A DNA stretch of 64,000 nucleotides from Pseudomonas viridiflava (GCF_900573885.1 NZ_UPSE01000449.1:1-64000); one strand, 5' to 3'. Counted from the stretch's first letter, positions 8,455-17,504 are shown. Notes: generated from the letters alone by a model not told the origin. Numbers and translations are program-made.

Positions 8455-10782
8455 TTAATTCATCCAACCGCGCACCCAGTCCATCACTTCTGCGGCAGGC
8501 GTTTCGCCGCCACAGGCCGTACCGGCTGCCGGTTCGCTGCCGCGAATATACGGCATCTGTACCGCATTCGGGCAGTTGGCATCGGAGCCCTGACCGTTGT
8601 TGGCGTCCACCCACACCTGCACCACGTTATCGGGCAATGGCATGTTCAAGGGCAGTGGGTCTGCCTGCTTCATGAAACCGGTCCACACCTGCAGCGCGCC
8701 CGTGGCGCCGGTGAATGGCGTGCCGCCGTTGTCGTCGCGGCCCATCCACACCACAGCCAACAGGTCCTGACTGAAGCCGGCGAACCAGCTGTCACGGGAA
8801 TCGTTGCTGGTACCGGTTTTACCGGCCAGGTTCAGCGTCGACGGCAACTGGCTGTAAACCGACCGCCCGGTGCCCTCACGCATCACGCGCTGCATCGCGT
8901 TTTGCACCAGATAAATGGCACCTGGATCAAAACGCTGCTGAATCTGGAACGGATAGCGCTTCAGAGGTTCCCCTTCGGCGGTCAACACGCTGCGAATACC
9001 GCGAAGCGGCGTGTTGAAGCCACCATTGGCCAACGTCTGGTACATGCCTGCCACTTCGATCGGGCTGAGCGCGCCCGCGCCCAGCAGCATCGACGGGAAC
9101 GCTGGCCACTCGCGGGAAACACCCAGACGCTGCAACGTTTTCAGCACGTTCGGCACGCCCAGTTCCAGCCCAAGCTTGGCAGTCGACAGGTTGTAGGAGT
9201 TGGCCAGGCCCTGATACAGATAAATAGTGCCGTGAGCTTTGCGGTCGTAGTTCTGCGGCGTCCACACCTGCCCGTCCTTGCCTTTGATCGAGAACGGCTC
9301 GTCTTCAAGCCAGCTGGTCAAGGTGTATTGGCTGGGCCGCTCCAGGGCGGTCAGGTAAACCGCCGGCTTGATCAGCGAACCGATGGGCCGCACCGCGTCC
9401 AGCGCACGGTTGAAACCGGCAAAGCGCGGCTGCCGGCTACCCAGCATGGCTTGAATCTCGCCGCTCTCAGGGTTGGTAACCACCATCGCTGCTTCCACTT
9501 CATCAACGCCTTTGCGGCCTTTGAAGCTCTTCAGCGTGGTGCGCAGGGCGTTTTCGGCTTTCTGCTGAAGAATCGGATCGAAGCTGGTGAAAATCCGCAG
9601 ACCTTCTTCGGTCAAGTCTTCGTCGCGGTAGTCCTGGCGCAGCTGACGCTTAACCAAATCGAGAAAAGCGGGGTAGGAACTGTCTGCCATGCTTCCGCGC
9701 TTGGTCACGCCCAGCGGCATTTGCTTGGCCGCTTCAGCCTGCTCCACGGTGACCACGTTTTGCGCAGCCAACAGATCGAGCACCAGATTACGTCGCTCAA
9801 GCGCACGCTCCGGATTACGGCGCGGGTTGTAATAGGTCGGCCCTTTCACCATGCCGACGAGCAACGCCACCTGATGGAGCTTCAGCTCCGCCATGGGCTG
9901 GCTGAAGAAGTACTGACTGGCCAGACCGAAGCCATGCACCGCACGCTGCCCGTCCTGACCGAGAAACACCTCGTTGAGGTAAGCCTGGAGAATTTCCTCC
10001 TTGCTGTAATGCAGCTCCAGCAGCACCGCCATCATGGCCTCAGTGGCTTTACGGCTGAGGCTGCGCTCGCTGGTCAGGTAAAAGTTTTTCACCAGCTGCT
10101 GCGTCAGCGTACTGCCGCCCTGACGCATCTGCCCGGCGCTCGCATTGACCCAGAACGCACGGGCAATGGATTTTGGCGACACGCCGAAATGGTGGAAAAA
10201 CTCGCGGTCTTCAACCGCTACCAATGTTTGCACTAAATAAGGAGGAGCCTGATCGAGCTTGATCAGAATCCGGTCCTCGTTGTGCGCTGGATAAAGGCCG
10301 CCGATCAACAGCGGCTCCAGCCGTGCCACGGCGAGATCCTGGCCGCTGGACTGAGTGAGCCCGGCCACGTAGTCGCCAGAAAATTTCACCCGAATGCGCT
10401 GCGCCGGTTCTGCGCCTTCATAGAACTGGAAGCCGCGGGTATTCAGATCGATGTTGTTGCCAGCCACCACGGCTGCGCCCGGGCCGGTCACCGATGTTTC
10501 GCGGCGATAGCCGAGGGCATCGAGCTCGGTAAGAAAATCGTCTTTAGCCAGCTTCTGGCCGACGAACAACTCCAGAGGGCGCGCGTAAACCTTGGCAGGA
10601 ATCGTCCAGCGTTTGCCGGAAAATTTCTCTTGCACCACGGCGTCGAGGTACACGGCAAAACCGGCAACGACAACCAGGCCGACAAGGCTGAGTTTGAGCA
10701 GCCAACCCAGCCAGGGGCGCATGCCACCAGAGCGGGATTTAGGGCGCGAACGAGAGGGGCGAGAAGATCGGGTACGTGTCAT
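8455..10782 (-). CDS. mrcB: Penicillin-binding protein 1B, bifunctional peptidoglycan synthase
   Basis: 775 residues. Basic cytoplasmic tail, one membrane helix (about 27-47), a UB2H-like regulatory domain (ELFVGQKLAKDDFLTELDALGYR), glycosyltransferase family 51 domain (VEDREFFHHFGVSPKSIARA, GGSTLTQQLVKN), and a transpeptidase domain with SxxK (PIGSLIKP), SYN and KTGT (AGKTGTSNDSRDSWFAGF). It polymerises and crosslinks peptidoglycan in the periplasm. All catalytic motifs are intact. First gene of an operon with lpoP and yqcC. Confidence 0.97.
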   Translation of the reverse strand: MTRTRSSRPSRSRPKSRSGGMRPWLGWLLKLSLVGLVVVAGFAVYLDAVVQEKFSGKRWTIPAKVYARPLELFVGQKLAKDDFLTELDALGYRRETSVTGPGAAVVAGNNIDLNTRGFQFYEGAEPAQRIRVKFSGDYVAGLTQSSGQDLAVARLEPLLIGGLYPAHNEDRILIKLDQAPPYLVQTLVAVEDREFFHHFGVSPKSIARAFWVNASAGQMRQGGSTLTQQLVKNFYLTSERSLSRKATEAMMAVLLELHYSKEEILQAYLNEVFLGQDGQRAVHGFGLASQYFFSQPMAELKLHQVALLVGMVKGPTYYNPRRNPERALERRNLVLDLLAAQNVVTVEQAEAAKQMPLGVTKRGSMADSSYPAFLDLVKRQLRQDYRDEDLTEEGLRIFTSFDPILQQKAENALRTTLKSFKGRKGVDEVEAAMVVTNPESGEIQAMLGSRQPRFAGFNRALDAVRPIGSLIKPAVYLTALERPSQYTLTSWLEDEPFSIKGKDGQVWTPQNYDRKAHGTIYLYQGLANSYNLSTAKLGLELGVPNVLKTLQRLGVSREWPAFPSMLLGAGALSPIEVAGMYQTLANGGFNTPLRGIRSVLTAEGEPLKRYPFQIQQRFDPGAIYLVQNAMQRVMREGTGRSVYSQLPSTLNLAGKTGTSNDSRDSWFAGFSQDLLAVVWMGRDDNGGTPFTGATGALQVWTGFMKQADPLPLNMPLPDNVVQVWVDANNGQGSDANCPNAVQMPYIRGSEPAAGTACGGETPAAEVMDWVRGWMN

Positions 10783-10790
10783 GGCGGCGC

Positions 10791-10796
10791 ATTATA
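10791..10796 (-). promoter_or_regulatory. Putative -10 element of mrcB
   Basis: Perfect TATAAT on the minus strand, centred about 12 bp before the mrcB ATG (10782). A transcript starting the usual 6-7 bp downstream would have almost no 5' UTR. No good -35 is visible 16-18 bp upstream, so this remains tentative. Confidence 0.4.
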
Positions 10797-10899
10797 CGCA
10801 CTTTGCCGGGGCCAGACAGACGCCTCCCAGCGGTTTGCACACTCGCTCACAGCGGCCATAATGGCCGCCTGAATTCAGCCCGTTATTCAAGGAAAGACC

Positions 10900-12462
10900 G
10901 TGAGCCAGACCCTGATCGCTGCCCTGCAAAACCCGGCGCTTTACCCGCATCCGGTAGAGAGTTTCCAGGTCATTGAAACGCACATCTCCTGGGTAGTGCT
11001 GACCGGCCCCTTCGCCTACAAAATCAAAAAACCGGTCAACTTCGGCTTTCTCGACTTCACCTCCCTTAAAGACCGCGAGCACTTCTGCAATGAAGAGCTG
11101 CGCCTGAACCAGCGCCTGACCGAAGGCCTTTACCTCGAAGTGCTGCCTATTACCGGCACTGCCGAGGCGCCGCAAATTAACGGCAGCGGCCCGGTTATCG
11201 ATTACGCCCTGAAGATGCGCCAGTTCCCGCAAAGCCAACTGCTGGCGGAAGTGCAGAGCCGTGGCGAGCTGACCACCGACCATATCGACGCCCTTGCCAC
11301 GCAGATCGCCCAGTTCCACCTGAACGCACCGCGCGTGCCGCAAGACCATCCGCTGGGCACGGCTGCCGCGATCATGGCGCCGGTTGCGCAAAACTTCGAA
11401 CAGATCCGCCCGATGCTTTCGGACAAAGCCGACCTGCAACAGCTCGACGCGTTGCAAGCCTGGGCCGAAGCCAGTTTCGAACGCCTGCAGCCGCTGTTTG
11501 AACGGCGCAAAAGCGAAGGCTTCATTCGCGAATGCCACGGCGACATTCACCTGGGCAACGCCACCCTGCTGGACGGCAAAGTGGTGCTGTTCGACTGCAT
11601 CGAATTCAACGAACCCTTCCGTCTGACCGACGTAACGGCCGACGCCGCCTTCCTGGCAATGGACCTGGAAGACCGTGGCCTCAAGCCGTTGTCGCGCCGC
11701 TTCGTCAGCGCCTGGCTGGAGCAAACCGGCGATTACGACGCGCTGGAAATTCTCAATTTCTACAAAGCCTATCGGGCGATGGTGCGCGGCAAAGTTGGCC
11801 TGTTCCGCCTTGGCCAGGAAGAAAGCGCCGTGCAGCGCGCCGTGATTCTGCGTCAGTACCGCAGCTATGCCGCCCTGGCGGAAAGCTATAGCGCCATTCC
11901 GTCGCGCCTGCTGGCAATTACCCACGGCGTTTCGGCCGTCGGCAAAAGCCATGTCGCCATGCGCCTGGTTGAAGCGCTCGGCGCCATTCGCCTGCGCTCG
12001 GATGTGGAACGCAAACGCCTTTTCGGCGAGCAAAAAGTGGCTGAGCAAGGCCAACTGACTGCCGGCATCTATAGCGAAGACGCCAGCGTCGCCACCTACC
12101 AGCGCCTGCATCAACTGGCCGAGTCGGCCTTGCGCGCCGGCTTCCCGGTGGTGATTGATGCCACCTACCTCAAGCAGGCGCAACGCCAGGCAGCGTGGGA
12201 CGTTGCTCAGGAAACCGGGGCACCATTCGTGATTCTGGATTGCCAGGCGCCCGAAACTGTCATCGCCAGCTGGCTGGCGCAGCGTCAGGCGGCTGCCCAG
12301 GACCCATCGGACGCCACCATGGACGTCATCCGCGCCCAGCAAAACAGCCGCGAGGCACTGAATGCGGAAGAACTCGTTCTGACCAAGCGCGTCGACACCC
12401 ACGAGAGCGCCAGTCTGGATTCTCTGATCGAGCGCGTTCGCCAGCGCCTGCCGGGTCTCTAA
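10900..12462 (+). CDS. Two-domain APH-like kinase / AAA ATPase-like protein
   Basis: 520 residues from a GTG start with AAGGAAAG upstream. The N-terminal half is an aminoglycoside-phosphotransferase-like kinase fold: catalytic loop CHGDIHLGN and metal-binding DCIEFNEPFRLTDV. The C-terminal ~170 residues form a P-loop domain with Walker A GVSAVGKS and a LRSDVERKRLF segment typical of small-molecule or polynucleotide kinase-like NTPases. Proteins of this arrangement are widespread in pseudomonads (PA4701 position); the substrate is unknown. Divergent from mrcB. Confidence 0.85.
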   Translation: MSQTLIAALQNPALYPHPVESFQVIETHISWVVLTGPFAYKIKKPVNFGFLDFTSLKDREHFCNEELRLNQRLTEGLYLEVLPITGTAEAPQINGSGPVIDYALKMRQFPQSQLLAEVQSRGELTTDHIDALATQIAQFHLNAPRVPQDHPLGTAAAIMAPVAQNFEQIRPMLSDKADLQQLDALQAWAEASFERLQPLFERRKSEGFIRECHGDIHLGNATLLDGKVVLFDCIEFNEPFRLTDVTADAAFLAMDLEDRGLKPLSRRFVSAWLEQTGDYDALEILNFYKAYRAMVRGKVGLFRLGQEESAVQRAVILRQYRSYAALAESYSAIPSRLLAITHGVSAVGKSHVAMRLVEALGAIRLRSDVERKRLFGEQKVAEQGQLTAGIYSEDASVATYQRLHQLAESALRAGFPVVIDATYLKQAQRQAAWDVAQETGAPFVILDCQAPETVIASWLAQRQAAAQDPSDATMDVIRAQQNSREALNAEELVLTKRVDTHESASLDSLIERVRQRLPGL

Positions 12463-12475
12463 GCCACAACGACAA

Positions 12476-12508
12476 CCGCGCTCAGCCAGCGGGCAGAGCT
12501 GAGCGCGG
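12476..12508 (+). terminator. Hairpin after the APH/ATPase gene
   Basis: Eleven-base-pair perfect GC-rich stem (12476-12486 with 12498-12508) with an 11-base loop, 14 bp past the stop codon. The tail is only mildly T-rich (CTTCTAT), so it may attenuate rather than fully terminate. Confidence 0.5.
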
Positions 12509-12547
12509 CTTCTATACTGCCGATGAACCCCACATCGGAAGCCCGCC

Positions 12548-12898
12548 ATGAGCAAGCCGCGTCAACTGGACAACCCGCTTTACGTGCTCCTGCACAATGA
12601 AGACATCCAAGGTGTGAACGCCCTGAAACCTCAAGGCGGCGACTTTGATTTCACCGACGGCGATTTTCGCGGTCTGGACCTCAGGCTGCTGGACGCCGAT
12701 GGCTTCAACTTCACCAATGCTTATTTCCGTGGCGCCGACTTGCGCGGCATGGATTTACGCAACACCTGCATGGATGGCGCGAGCATTGCCCATGCGCAAA
12801 TTTCCGGTGCGTTTTTCCCCCTTGAACTCAGTGCAGACGAGATCGTGATGTCGCTCACCTATGGCACCCGTATGCGCTATCGACCGGCCAGCAAATGA
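12548..12898 (+). CDS. Pentapeptide repeat protein
   Basis: 116 residues. The centre is a run of A(D/N)LXX-type pentapeptides (FDFTDGDFRGLDLRLLDADG, FNFTNAYFRGADLRGMDLRN) predicted to build a short right-handed quadrilateral beta-helix. No signal peptide, so probably cytosolic. Too few coils for the DNA-mimic Qnr class. Overlaps the next gene by 4 bp. Confidence 0.85.
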   Translation: MSKPRQLDNPLYVLLHNEDIQGVNALKPQGGDFDFTDGDFRGLDLRLLDADGFNFTNAYFRGADLRGMDLRNTCMDGASIAHAQISGAFFPLELSADEIVMSLTYGTRMRYRPASK

Positions 12899-13647
12899 GC
12901 GAGATCGCCCAACTGTTCGGCAACCGCGCCGCCGGTTACGCCAGCTATCGCCCGCATTATCCGCCAGCCCTGTTTGCATGGCTGGCGCAACACAGTCCCG
13001 CCAACGAACGGGCGCTGGATATCGCCTGCGGCTCGGGGCAGGCCAGCGAGCCCCTGCTTGCGCACTTTCAACACGTGCTCGCCTGCGATGCCAGCGTTGA
13101 ACAACTGGCCGCCAGCGAAACGCTCAAGGCCGCCTCGGTATTTGCCGCTGACGCAACCGCCATCCCGCTGGCAGACCAGAGCCTGGACCTGATCATCGTC
13201 GCTCAGGCACTGCACTGGTTTGCCGGTCCGCCATTTTTCGCTGAAGTGCAGCGCCTGCTGAAACCGGACGGGCTGTTCTGCGCCTGGTGCTACGGGCTGA
13301 TGAGCATCGACGAGGCGATAGACGAGGTGGTCAACGACTTCTACTGGAACACCCTCGGTGGCTATTGGCCTGCCGGGCGCGCCAGCATCGAAGCGGGTTA
13401 CAGCGACATTCACTCGCCGCTGCAGCCGGTGGCGGTGCCGGCCTTTTCCATGGGCGCGCAATGGAGTTTCGAGCATCTGCTGGGGTACTTGCGCACCTGG
13501 TCGGCGTGTCAGCTCTTTGAGCGTAAAAACGGCCGCGACCCGGTGGCCGAACTGGCGCCGGCACTCGAAAAAGTATGGAGAGATGTCAAACAGCCACGTT
13601 TTGTGAACTGGCCGCTACACTTCCTGGCAGGGTCCCCGTCGCGTTGA
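12895..13647 (+). CDS. Class I SAM-dependent methyltransferase
   Basis: 250 residues of UbiE/Methyltransf_11 type: motif I ALDIACGSGQASEPL, acidic motif II ACDASVEQL, and LIIVAQALHWF as motif IV. Small-molecule methyltransferases of this class resemble trans-aconitate/ubiquinone-type enzymes, but the substrate cannot be read from sequence. The ATG overlaps the pentapeptide-repeat stop (ATGA), so the two are co-translated. Confidence 0.88.
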   Translation: MSEIAQLFGNRAAGYASYRPHYPPALFAWLAQHSPANERALDIACGSGQASEPLLAHFQHVLACDASVEQLAASETLKAASVFAADATAIPLADQSLDLIIVAQALHWFAGPPFFAEVQRLLKPDGLFCAWCYGLMSIDEAIDEVVNDFYWNTLGGYWPAGRASIEAGYSDIHSPLQPVAVPAFSMGAQWSFEHLLGYLRTWSACQLFERKNGRDPVAELAPALEKVWRDVKQPRFVNWPLHFLAGSPSR

Positions 13648-13682
13648 CAGCGGGGGTCAAGCACGGCAGCCAAGGAGGCGCG

Positions 13683-13955
13683 ATGAACGACGAACTGCAA
13701 CACCTGAAAAACCTGGGCAAAACTTCTTCGCAATGGTTGCATGCCGTCGGCATCCATAGCGCAACCGACCTTCGCCGTCTGGGCGCAGTAGGCGCTTACC
13801 GCGCCGTGCAGGCTCGCGGTTTTCGCGCCTCGAAGGTCTTGCTCTACGCAATTGAAGGCGCACTGCTGGATGTGCACTGGAATGAGTTGCCACCTGCCCA
13901 CAAAGCAGAGTTGAATGGCCAGCTCGACGCCATGCCGCCAAACAATAAGAGCTAG
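13683..13955 (+). CDS. TfoX C-terminal domain protein
   Basis: 90 residues from the ATG at 13683, with CAAGGAGG upstream; the open frame extends upstream but the extra sequence lies in the methyltransferase gene. The sequence LKNLGKTSSQWLHAVGIHSATDLRRLGAVGAYRAV is the helix-hairpin-helix-like TfoX C-terminal domain. It lacks the N-terminal TfoX domain of Sxy/TfoX competence activators, so a role in competence should not be assumed. Confidence 0.85.
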   Translation: MNDELQHLKNLGKTSSQWLHAVGIHSATDLRRLGAVGAYRAVQARGFRASKVLLYAIEGALLDVHWNELPPAHKAELNGQLDAMPPNNKS

Positions 13956-14060
13956 CTCACATCCTCCGCGCACGAGGATTTACGCCGGGGCGGCCACGAA
14001 CTATTGTTTCAGGGACCTTCGTGCGTTCTCGAAAGCCCAGCCAGTTCAAGGAATTACTGT

Positions 14061-14858
14061 ATGTACCTACTCGGGGAGCAACCGGCGTACGCCGACCAGC
14101 TGATCAACCGACTGCAAGGCATCCCCACGCAATTGCTCGAAGGGCTTGCGCCTTCGGGTGAGGCCGTGCGCCTGGAGCGCACTGACGACCTGGCGCTTGC
14201 AGTACCGGGCAATCAGCTGTTCATCATCGAAAACGGTCTGCTCCATGCGCTGGTCGATGAGCGTCCGCTGTTCTACCTGCAGGAAGGTGATCTGTTCGGG
14301 CTGCGCCAGGGCATCGAGTTCCCGACCTGCCGCTACAGCAGCGAAGAGCCCCTGAGTCTGGTGCCCTACAACCGCAGCGAAGTGTTCAAACACATTTACG
14401 CCAGCGAAACGCGCCTGGAGTTGTTCGTTCAATACCTGATCGGCCACACCGCCCTGCTTTCCGACGCCCTGGCGCGCTTGAAACAGCCTGAAATCCGCCC
14501 GGCCACCGGCTTCCAGCATTTTGCTGCCGGCGAAGAGCTGATTCATCAGGGCGACGAAGCCGACCACGTGTTCATCATTATCGAAGGGCATGCCGAGGCA
14601 TACGTAGACGGCCATAAGGTCGGCGATGTGCAGAAAGACGAAATCTTCGGCGCCATGGCGGTATTCACCCGTGAAAAACGCAGCGCCACAGTCCTGGCGA
14701 GCGAGCCGTGCACGGTGATGGTAATTCCGAAGGAACAATTCCTCAGCCTGACGCAAAGCAACCCGCGCATCGCCCACAGCCTGATTGAGAGCATGGCGCG
14801 GCGCATCGACCTGCTGAACAAGGAAGTCACCCAGCTGCGTTTGCCCGCCAGCGAGTAA
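14061..14858 (+). CDS. cbpA: cAMP-binding-domain protein (CbpA homologue)
   Basis: 265 residues from the ATG at 14061 (AAGGA 8 bp upstream). Two cyclic-nucleotide-binding-like domains in tandem; the second has the clearer phosphate-binding cassette (GDVQKDEIFGAMAVFTREKRSATV), with the arginine present but the usual glutamate after FG replaced by alanine. It lacks a C-terminal helix-turn-helix, so it is not a Crp-type regulator. In P. aeruginosa the equivalent PA4704 (CbpA) sits beside the prrF sRNAs, as here. Confidence 0.85.
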   Translation: MYLLGEQPAYADQLINRLQGIPTQLLEGLAPSGEAVRLERTDDLALAVPGNQLFIIENGLLHALVDERPLFYLQEGDLFGLRQGIEFPTCRYSSEEPLSLVPYNRSEVFKHIYASETRLELFVQYLIGHTALLSDALARLKQPEIRPATGFQHFAAGEELIHQGDEADHVFIIIEGHAEAYVDGHKVGDVQKDEIFGAMAVFTREKRSATVLASEPCTVMVIPKEQFLSLTQSNPRIAHSLIESMARRIDLLNKEVTQLRLPASE

Positions 14859-14873
14859 GCGGTGCGCCCTTTC

Positions 14874-14898
14874 AAAACCCGGCCAAGTGCCGGGTTTT
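14874..14898. terminator. Bidirectional terminator after cbpA
   Basis: Perfect 10-bp stem AAAACCCGGC / GCCGGGTTTT with five-base loop, 16 bp past the cbpA stop. It can act on either strand because of the A and T ends, and isolates prrF from cbpA transcription. Confidence 0.88.
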
Positions 14899-14940
14899 GT
14901 GCTTTCAGAGCACGGCGAGAAAAAAGTTGTGGGGAAGGGG

Positions 14941-14968
14941 TTGACTGAGAAATGAGAATTGTTATTAT
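14941..14968 (+). promoter_or_regulatory. prrF promoter with overlapping Fur box
   Basis: -35 TTGACT (14941-14946), 16-bp spacer, -10 TATTAT (14963-14968). A Fur box TGAGAAT-T-GTTATTA occupies 14953-14967 (11 of 14 arm positions match the 7-1-7 consensus) and covers the -10, so Fe-Fur would block polymerase. This is the expected control of a PrrF sRNA. Confidence 0.85.
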
Positions 14969-14974
14969 TACCGC

Positions 14975-15086
14975 AACTGGTCGCGAGATCAGTCGATATT
15001 TTGAGAGACCTTCAGTCGGACTTTCAGATTATCTCCTCATCAGGCTAATCACGGTTTTTGACCCGGCTCTTGCCGGGTCTTTTTTT
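14975..15086 (+). ncRNA. prrF: PrrF-family iron-responsive small RNA
   Basis: About 112 nt. It begins with AACTGGTCGCGAGATCAG, as I recall for PrrF RNAs, contains the conserved target-pairing core (15025-15052, around ATTATCTCCTCATCAGGCTA), and ends in a strong terminator (stem 15060-15067 / 15072-15079, then seven T). PrrF RNAs are made when iron is scarce and with Hfq repress mRNAs of iron-using proteins such as SodB and TCA enzymes. P. aeruginosa has two tandem copies beside cbpA; here there is one. The start site is set from the -10 and could shift by 1-2 nt. Confidence 0.9.
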
Positions 15087-15132
15087 GCCCGCGAAAAAGT
15101 GCGCGATTCGCTCGCCAACTAACGCCGCCCCC

Positions 15133-17493
15133 TTAGTTGATTGGCGTCGCCGTGAGGTTGGCGCGAATGTCCGCGTTCTGCGCCTTGATGCCATACATCG
15201 CCGTGACCGCGCCGCCCGTGGGATGCACGTTCTGCAAGCGATCGACATTCACTTCCTTGAAGGTGATGCGGCCGTTAACCGCAAAACCCAGCGGGTCAGG
15301 CGTCACTGTGGTTCCGGCATTCGCCCCGCTTTTGACTTTTACATTGGTCGGCGCAACGTCCAGATTCAGGTCGGCGTTCACCCCATAGGTGTTGGCGCTG
15401 GGATTGTTCGGGTCGCCGTCGGAGGTGGAGAAGTTATCGATGACCAGTTGCGCGCCCGTACCGTTGCCGGCGGTGCGGTTGGTCTCCCACAGCACCTGGT
15501 TGCGCTTCTCGTCGGTGGCGACGCCATTTTCCGAACTGTCGACCGCCGTGTCGCGCACGAACACGCTTTTGAGTTTTACCGACACCCCTTCATTGCCGCG
15601 ATCTTCCCAGCGTCCTCCGCTGGCTCCGCATGCGCTCGCTGTGCCACCGCTACCGCCCACACACAACGCACCCGCGCCGCCGGAACTGAGCGCCAGGGTC
15701 GAACCCTGCTCGTAGCGCTTGAGCATGATGCGCCCGAGGCTGGTGCCCGTGTCGCGGTTGCCCCAGCGCACATCGCTGACGTCCAGCTTCGACCAATACG
15801 TGCCCTTGCGCAGTTCCACCCCGCCCTTCTCGCCTGCCGCGCCGCTGCTGATGTCCAGCGTGCCGTCACGGAAATGCATGTCGTAACGGGTGCCCGACAG
15901 CCACAAGCCGCGCCCACCCTCATCCACGGTTATCGCCGCGCGCGCCTCGGTCACATAGAAGTCGGCGTTGTAGCGCACACCGCTGCCCACATTGCCGCCC
16001 GGCTGAATCGTCAGTTGGCCGTTGAGGGTGAAGTCATAGGCGGGAAATATCTCCATCAGCACCAGCAACTCGGTGCCGCCCTGCAACGGCGCGTTGGCGC
16101 TGCCGACCCGCAGCCCATCGAAGCTGTAGCTGCCTTTAACGTCATTAAGACCCACACGCAGGCCGTCGAAGTGACCGTTATAGCTGCCCTTGCTCATATC
16201 GCTCTGCGTGCCGGCATAGCAGCCCGTGCTGACTCCAGCGGTGCAGCTTTTGGTCACGTCGAGGGTCACCTGGCCGCTGCCATTGGTGCGCAGGCCGCTG
16301 AACCACATGCTGTTGCCGTTATCGGTGAGCGAGACCGAGCTGTTGACCATGTTCCAGCTCACATCCGCCGTCACGCCTTTGAGCCCGGAATTGACGTCGC
16401 CACCCGGCCGCAGCTTCAGCCAGTTCTGCTTCTGCCCTTCATCGAGAAAATTCAGATCAATGCCAAGGCTGCCGAGCTTCTGGTTACTGGCGTTTCCGAT
16501 AATCAGGCCACCCAGGGTCGCGTTCAGACGCAAGTCAGGAAACTTCACCTGAGCAAACGTGCCCGCCGTGTCGCTCTGCAAATCCACCGTCAGGCCGTTC
16601 GTGCTGCTCAACACTCCGGCAAAATTCTCCGCTCGCAGCACGCCTTCGTCCTGATACTGGAACAGGCTGTTAGTGATCGCCAGATTCGGCCGAATACGGA
16701 TGCCCTGCCCGCTGGCGCCGCCACTGGCAATGCTCAGGCTGCCGCCCAGGCGCAGGTCGAGGTTGAGCGAGCCGAAGCTTTTGCTCGCATTGGGGTCGCG
16801 CGTGTCCGGGCTGGCGGGCGTTGCCAGCACGCCGTTCACCGCATCGCCATGGGCGAGGTCGAGGCTGATGCCGCCAATGTTTGCCAGTACCCGTGAAGTG
16901 CCAAGGTCGAGCTTCACTTCCTTGCCGCTGCCGCCGTTGACGATGTCTACATAGGCGCCATTGAGGTAAGCGTTCAACGACATGCCGTTAACGATCAGGT
17001 CGTAACCATTGTCGCGGTAGTAAAACGTCACGTCGGTCAGCGACAGCGCGCTGTCATCCAGGCCGATGCCACTCACGCCACTGCTGCCGCCGCCTTTGAC
17101 CTTTAGCGTGGCGCCCAGGGTGTAAAACGCGCGAACGCTGCCGAAACTGTTGCTGCTGCCGGCCATCTCGACATTATTGACGGCCAATACCTGTGGGCTG
17201 GCTTTGTGCTCGATCACCAACTGGTCGCCAACCACATCAATGCGGGTGGTCGAGCTGGATGTGCCGCCGCTGGCCGGCCGATTGCTGACATCTTTCAGCG
17301 CCACGGTCTTGCCGTCTTCGCTATAGCTGACGGTACTGGCCGACCAGCCGCCACCGCTGATTTCCATACTGATGCCGGACTGGCCGTTCACATTGGCAAG
17401 GGTGTCATCATCCAACGCCTGCATGGCCAGCGCAGGTGCGCCAAGGCCGAGCAACGACACGCACAGCGGTAAACGCAGCAAAGAACGGCGCAT
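15133..17493 (-). CDS. Large secreted beta-rich protein, paralogue 4 of the DDxxL cluster (DUF6160-like)
   Basis: 786 residues. Signal peptide MRRSLLRLPLCVSLLGLGAPALA, then MQALDDDTLANVNGQSGISM, a signature shared by all four genes of this cluster. The rest is long, low in charge, rich in Gly, Ser, Asn and Val, with alternating hydrophobic residues that suggest beta structure (LNLDLRLGGSLSIASGG, VDISNG-like turns). Few cysteines. Probably exported to the cell surface or outer membrane; no catalytic motif. Last gene of a four-gene minus-strand operon, 11 bp after the 205-aa gene. Confidence 0.75.
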   Translation of the reverse strand: MRRSLLRLPLCVSLLGLGAPALAMQALDDDTLANVNGQSGISMEISGGGWSASTVSYSEDGKTVALKDVSNRPASGGTSSSTTRIDVVGDQLVIEHKASPQVLAVNNVEMAGSSNSFGSVRAFYTLGATLKVKGGGSSGVSGIGLDDSALSLTDVTFYYRDNGYDLIVNGMSLNAYLNGAYVDIVNGGSGKEVKLDLGTSRVLANIGGISLDLAHGDAVNGVLATPASPDTRDPNASKSFGSLNLDLRLGGSLSIASGGASGQGIRIRPNLAITNSLFQYQDEGVLRAENFAGVLSSTNGLTVDLQSDTAGTFAQVKFPDLRLNATLGGLIIGNASNQKLGSLGIDLNFLDEGQKQNWLKLRPGGDVNSGLKGVTADVSWNMVNSSVSLTDNGNSMWFSGLRTNGSGQVTLDVTKSCTAGVSTGCYAGTQSDMSKGSYNGHFDGLRVGLNDVKGSYSFDGLRVGSANAPLQGGTELLVLMEIFPAYDFTLNGQLTIQPGGNVGSGVRYNADFYVTEARAAITVDEGGRGLWLSGTRYDMHFRDGTLDISSGAAGEKGGVELRKGTYWSKLDVSDVRWGNRDTGTSLGRIMLKRYEQGSTLALSSGGAGALCVGGSGGTASACGASGGRWEDRGNEGVSVKLKSVFVRDTAVDSSENGVATDEKRNQVLWETNRTAGNGTGAQLVIDNFSTSDGDPNNPSANTYGVNADLNLDVAPTNVKVKSGANAGTTVTPDPLGFAVNGRITFKEVNVDRLQNVHPTGGAVTAMYGIKAQNADIRANLTATPIN

Positions 17494-17504
17494 CGGTTTA
17501 CCCC

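Noticed and set aside
10792-12555. 587-codon minus-strand open frame
   Set aside because: Shadow of the APH/ATPase gene, which has clear kinase and P-loop motifs on the plus strand.
15058-16896. 612-codon plus-strand open frame
   Set aside because: Opposite strand of the 786-aa secreted protein gene, and it would begin inside the prrF terminator.
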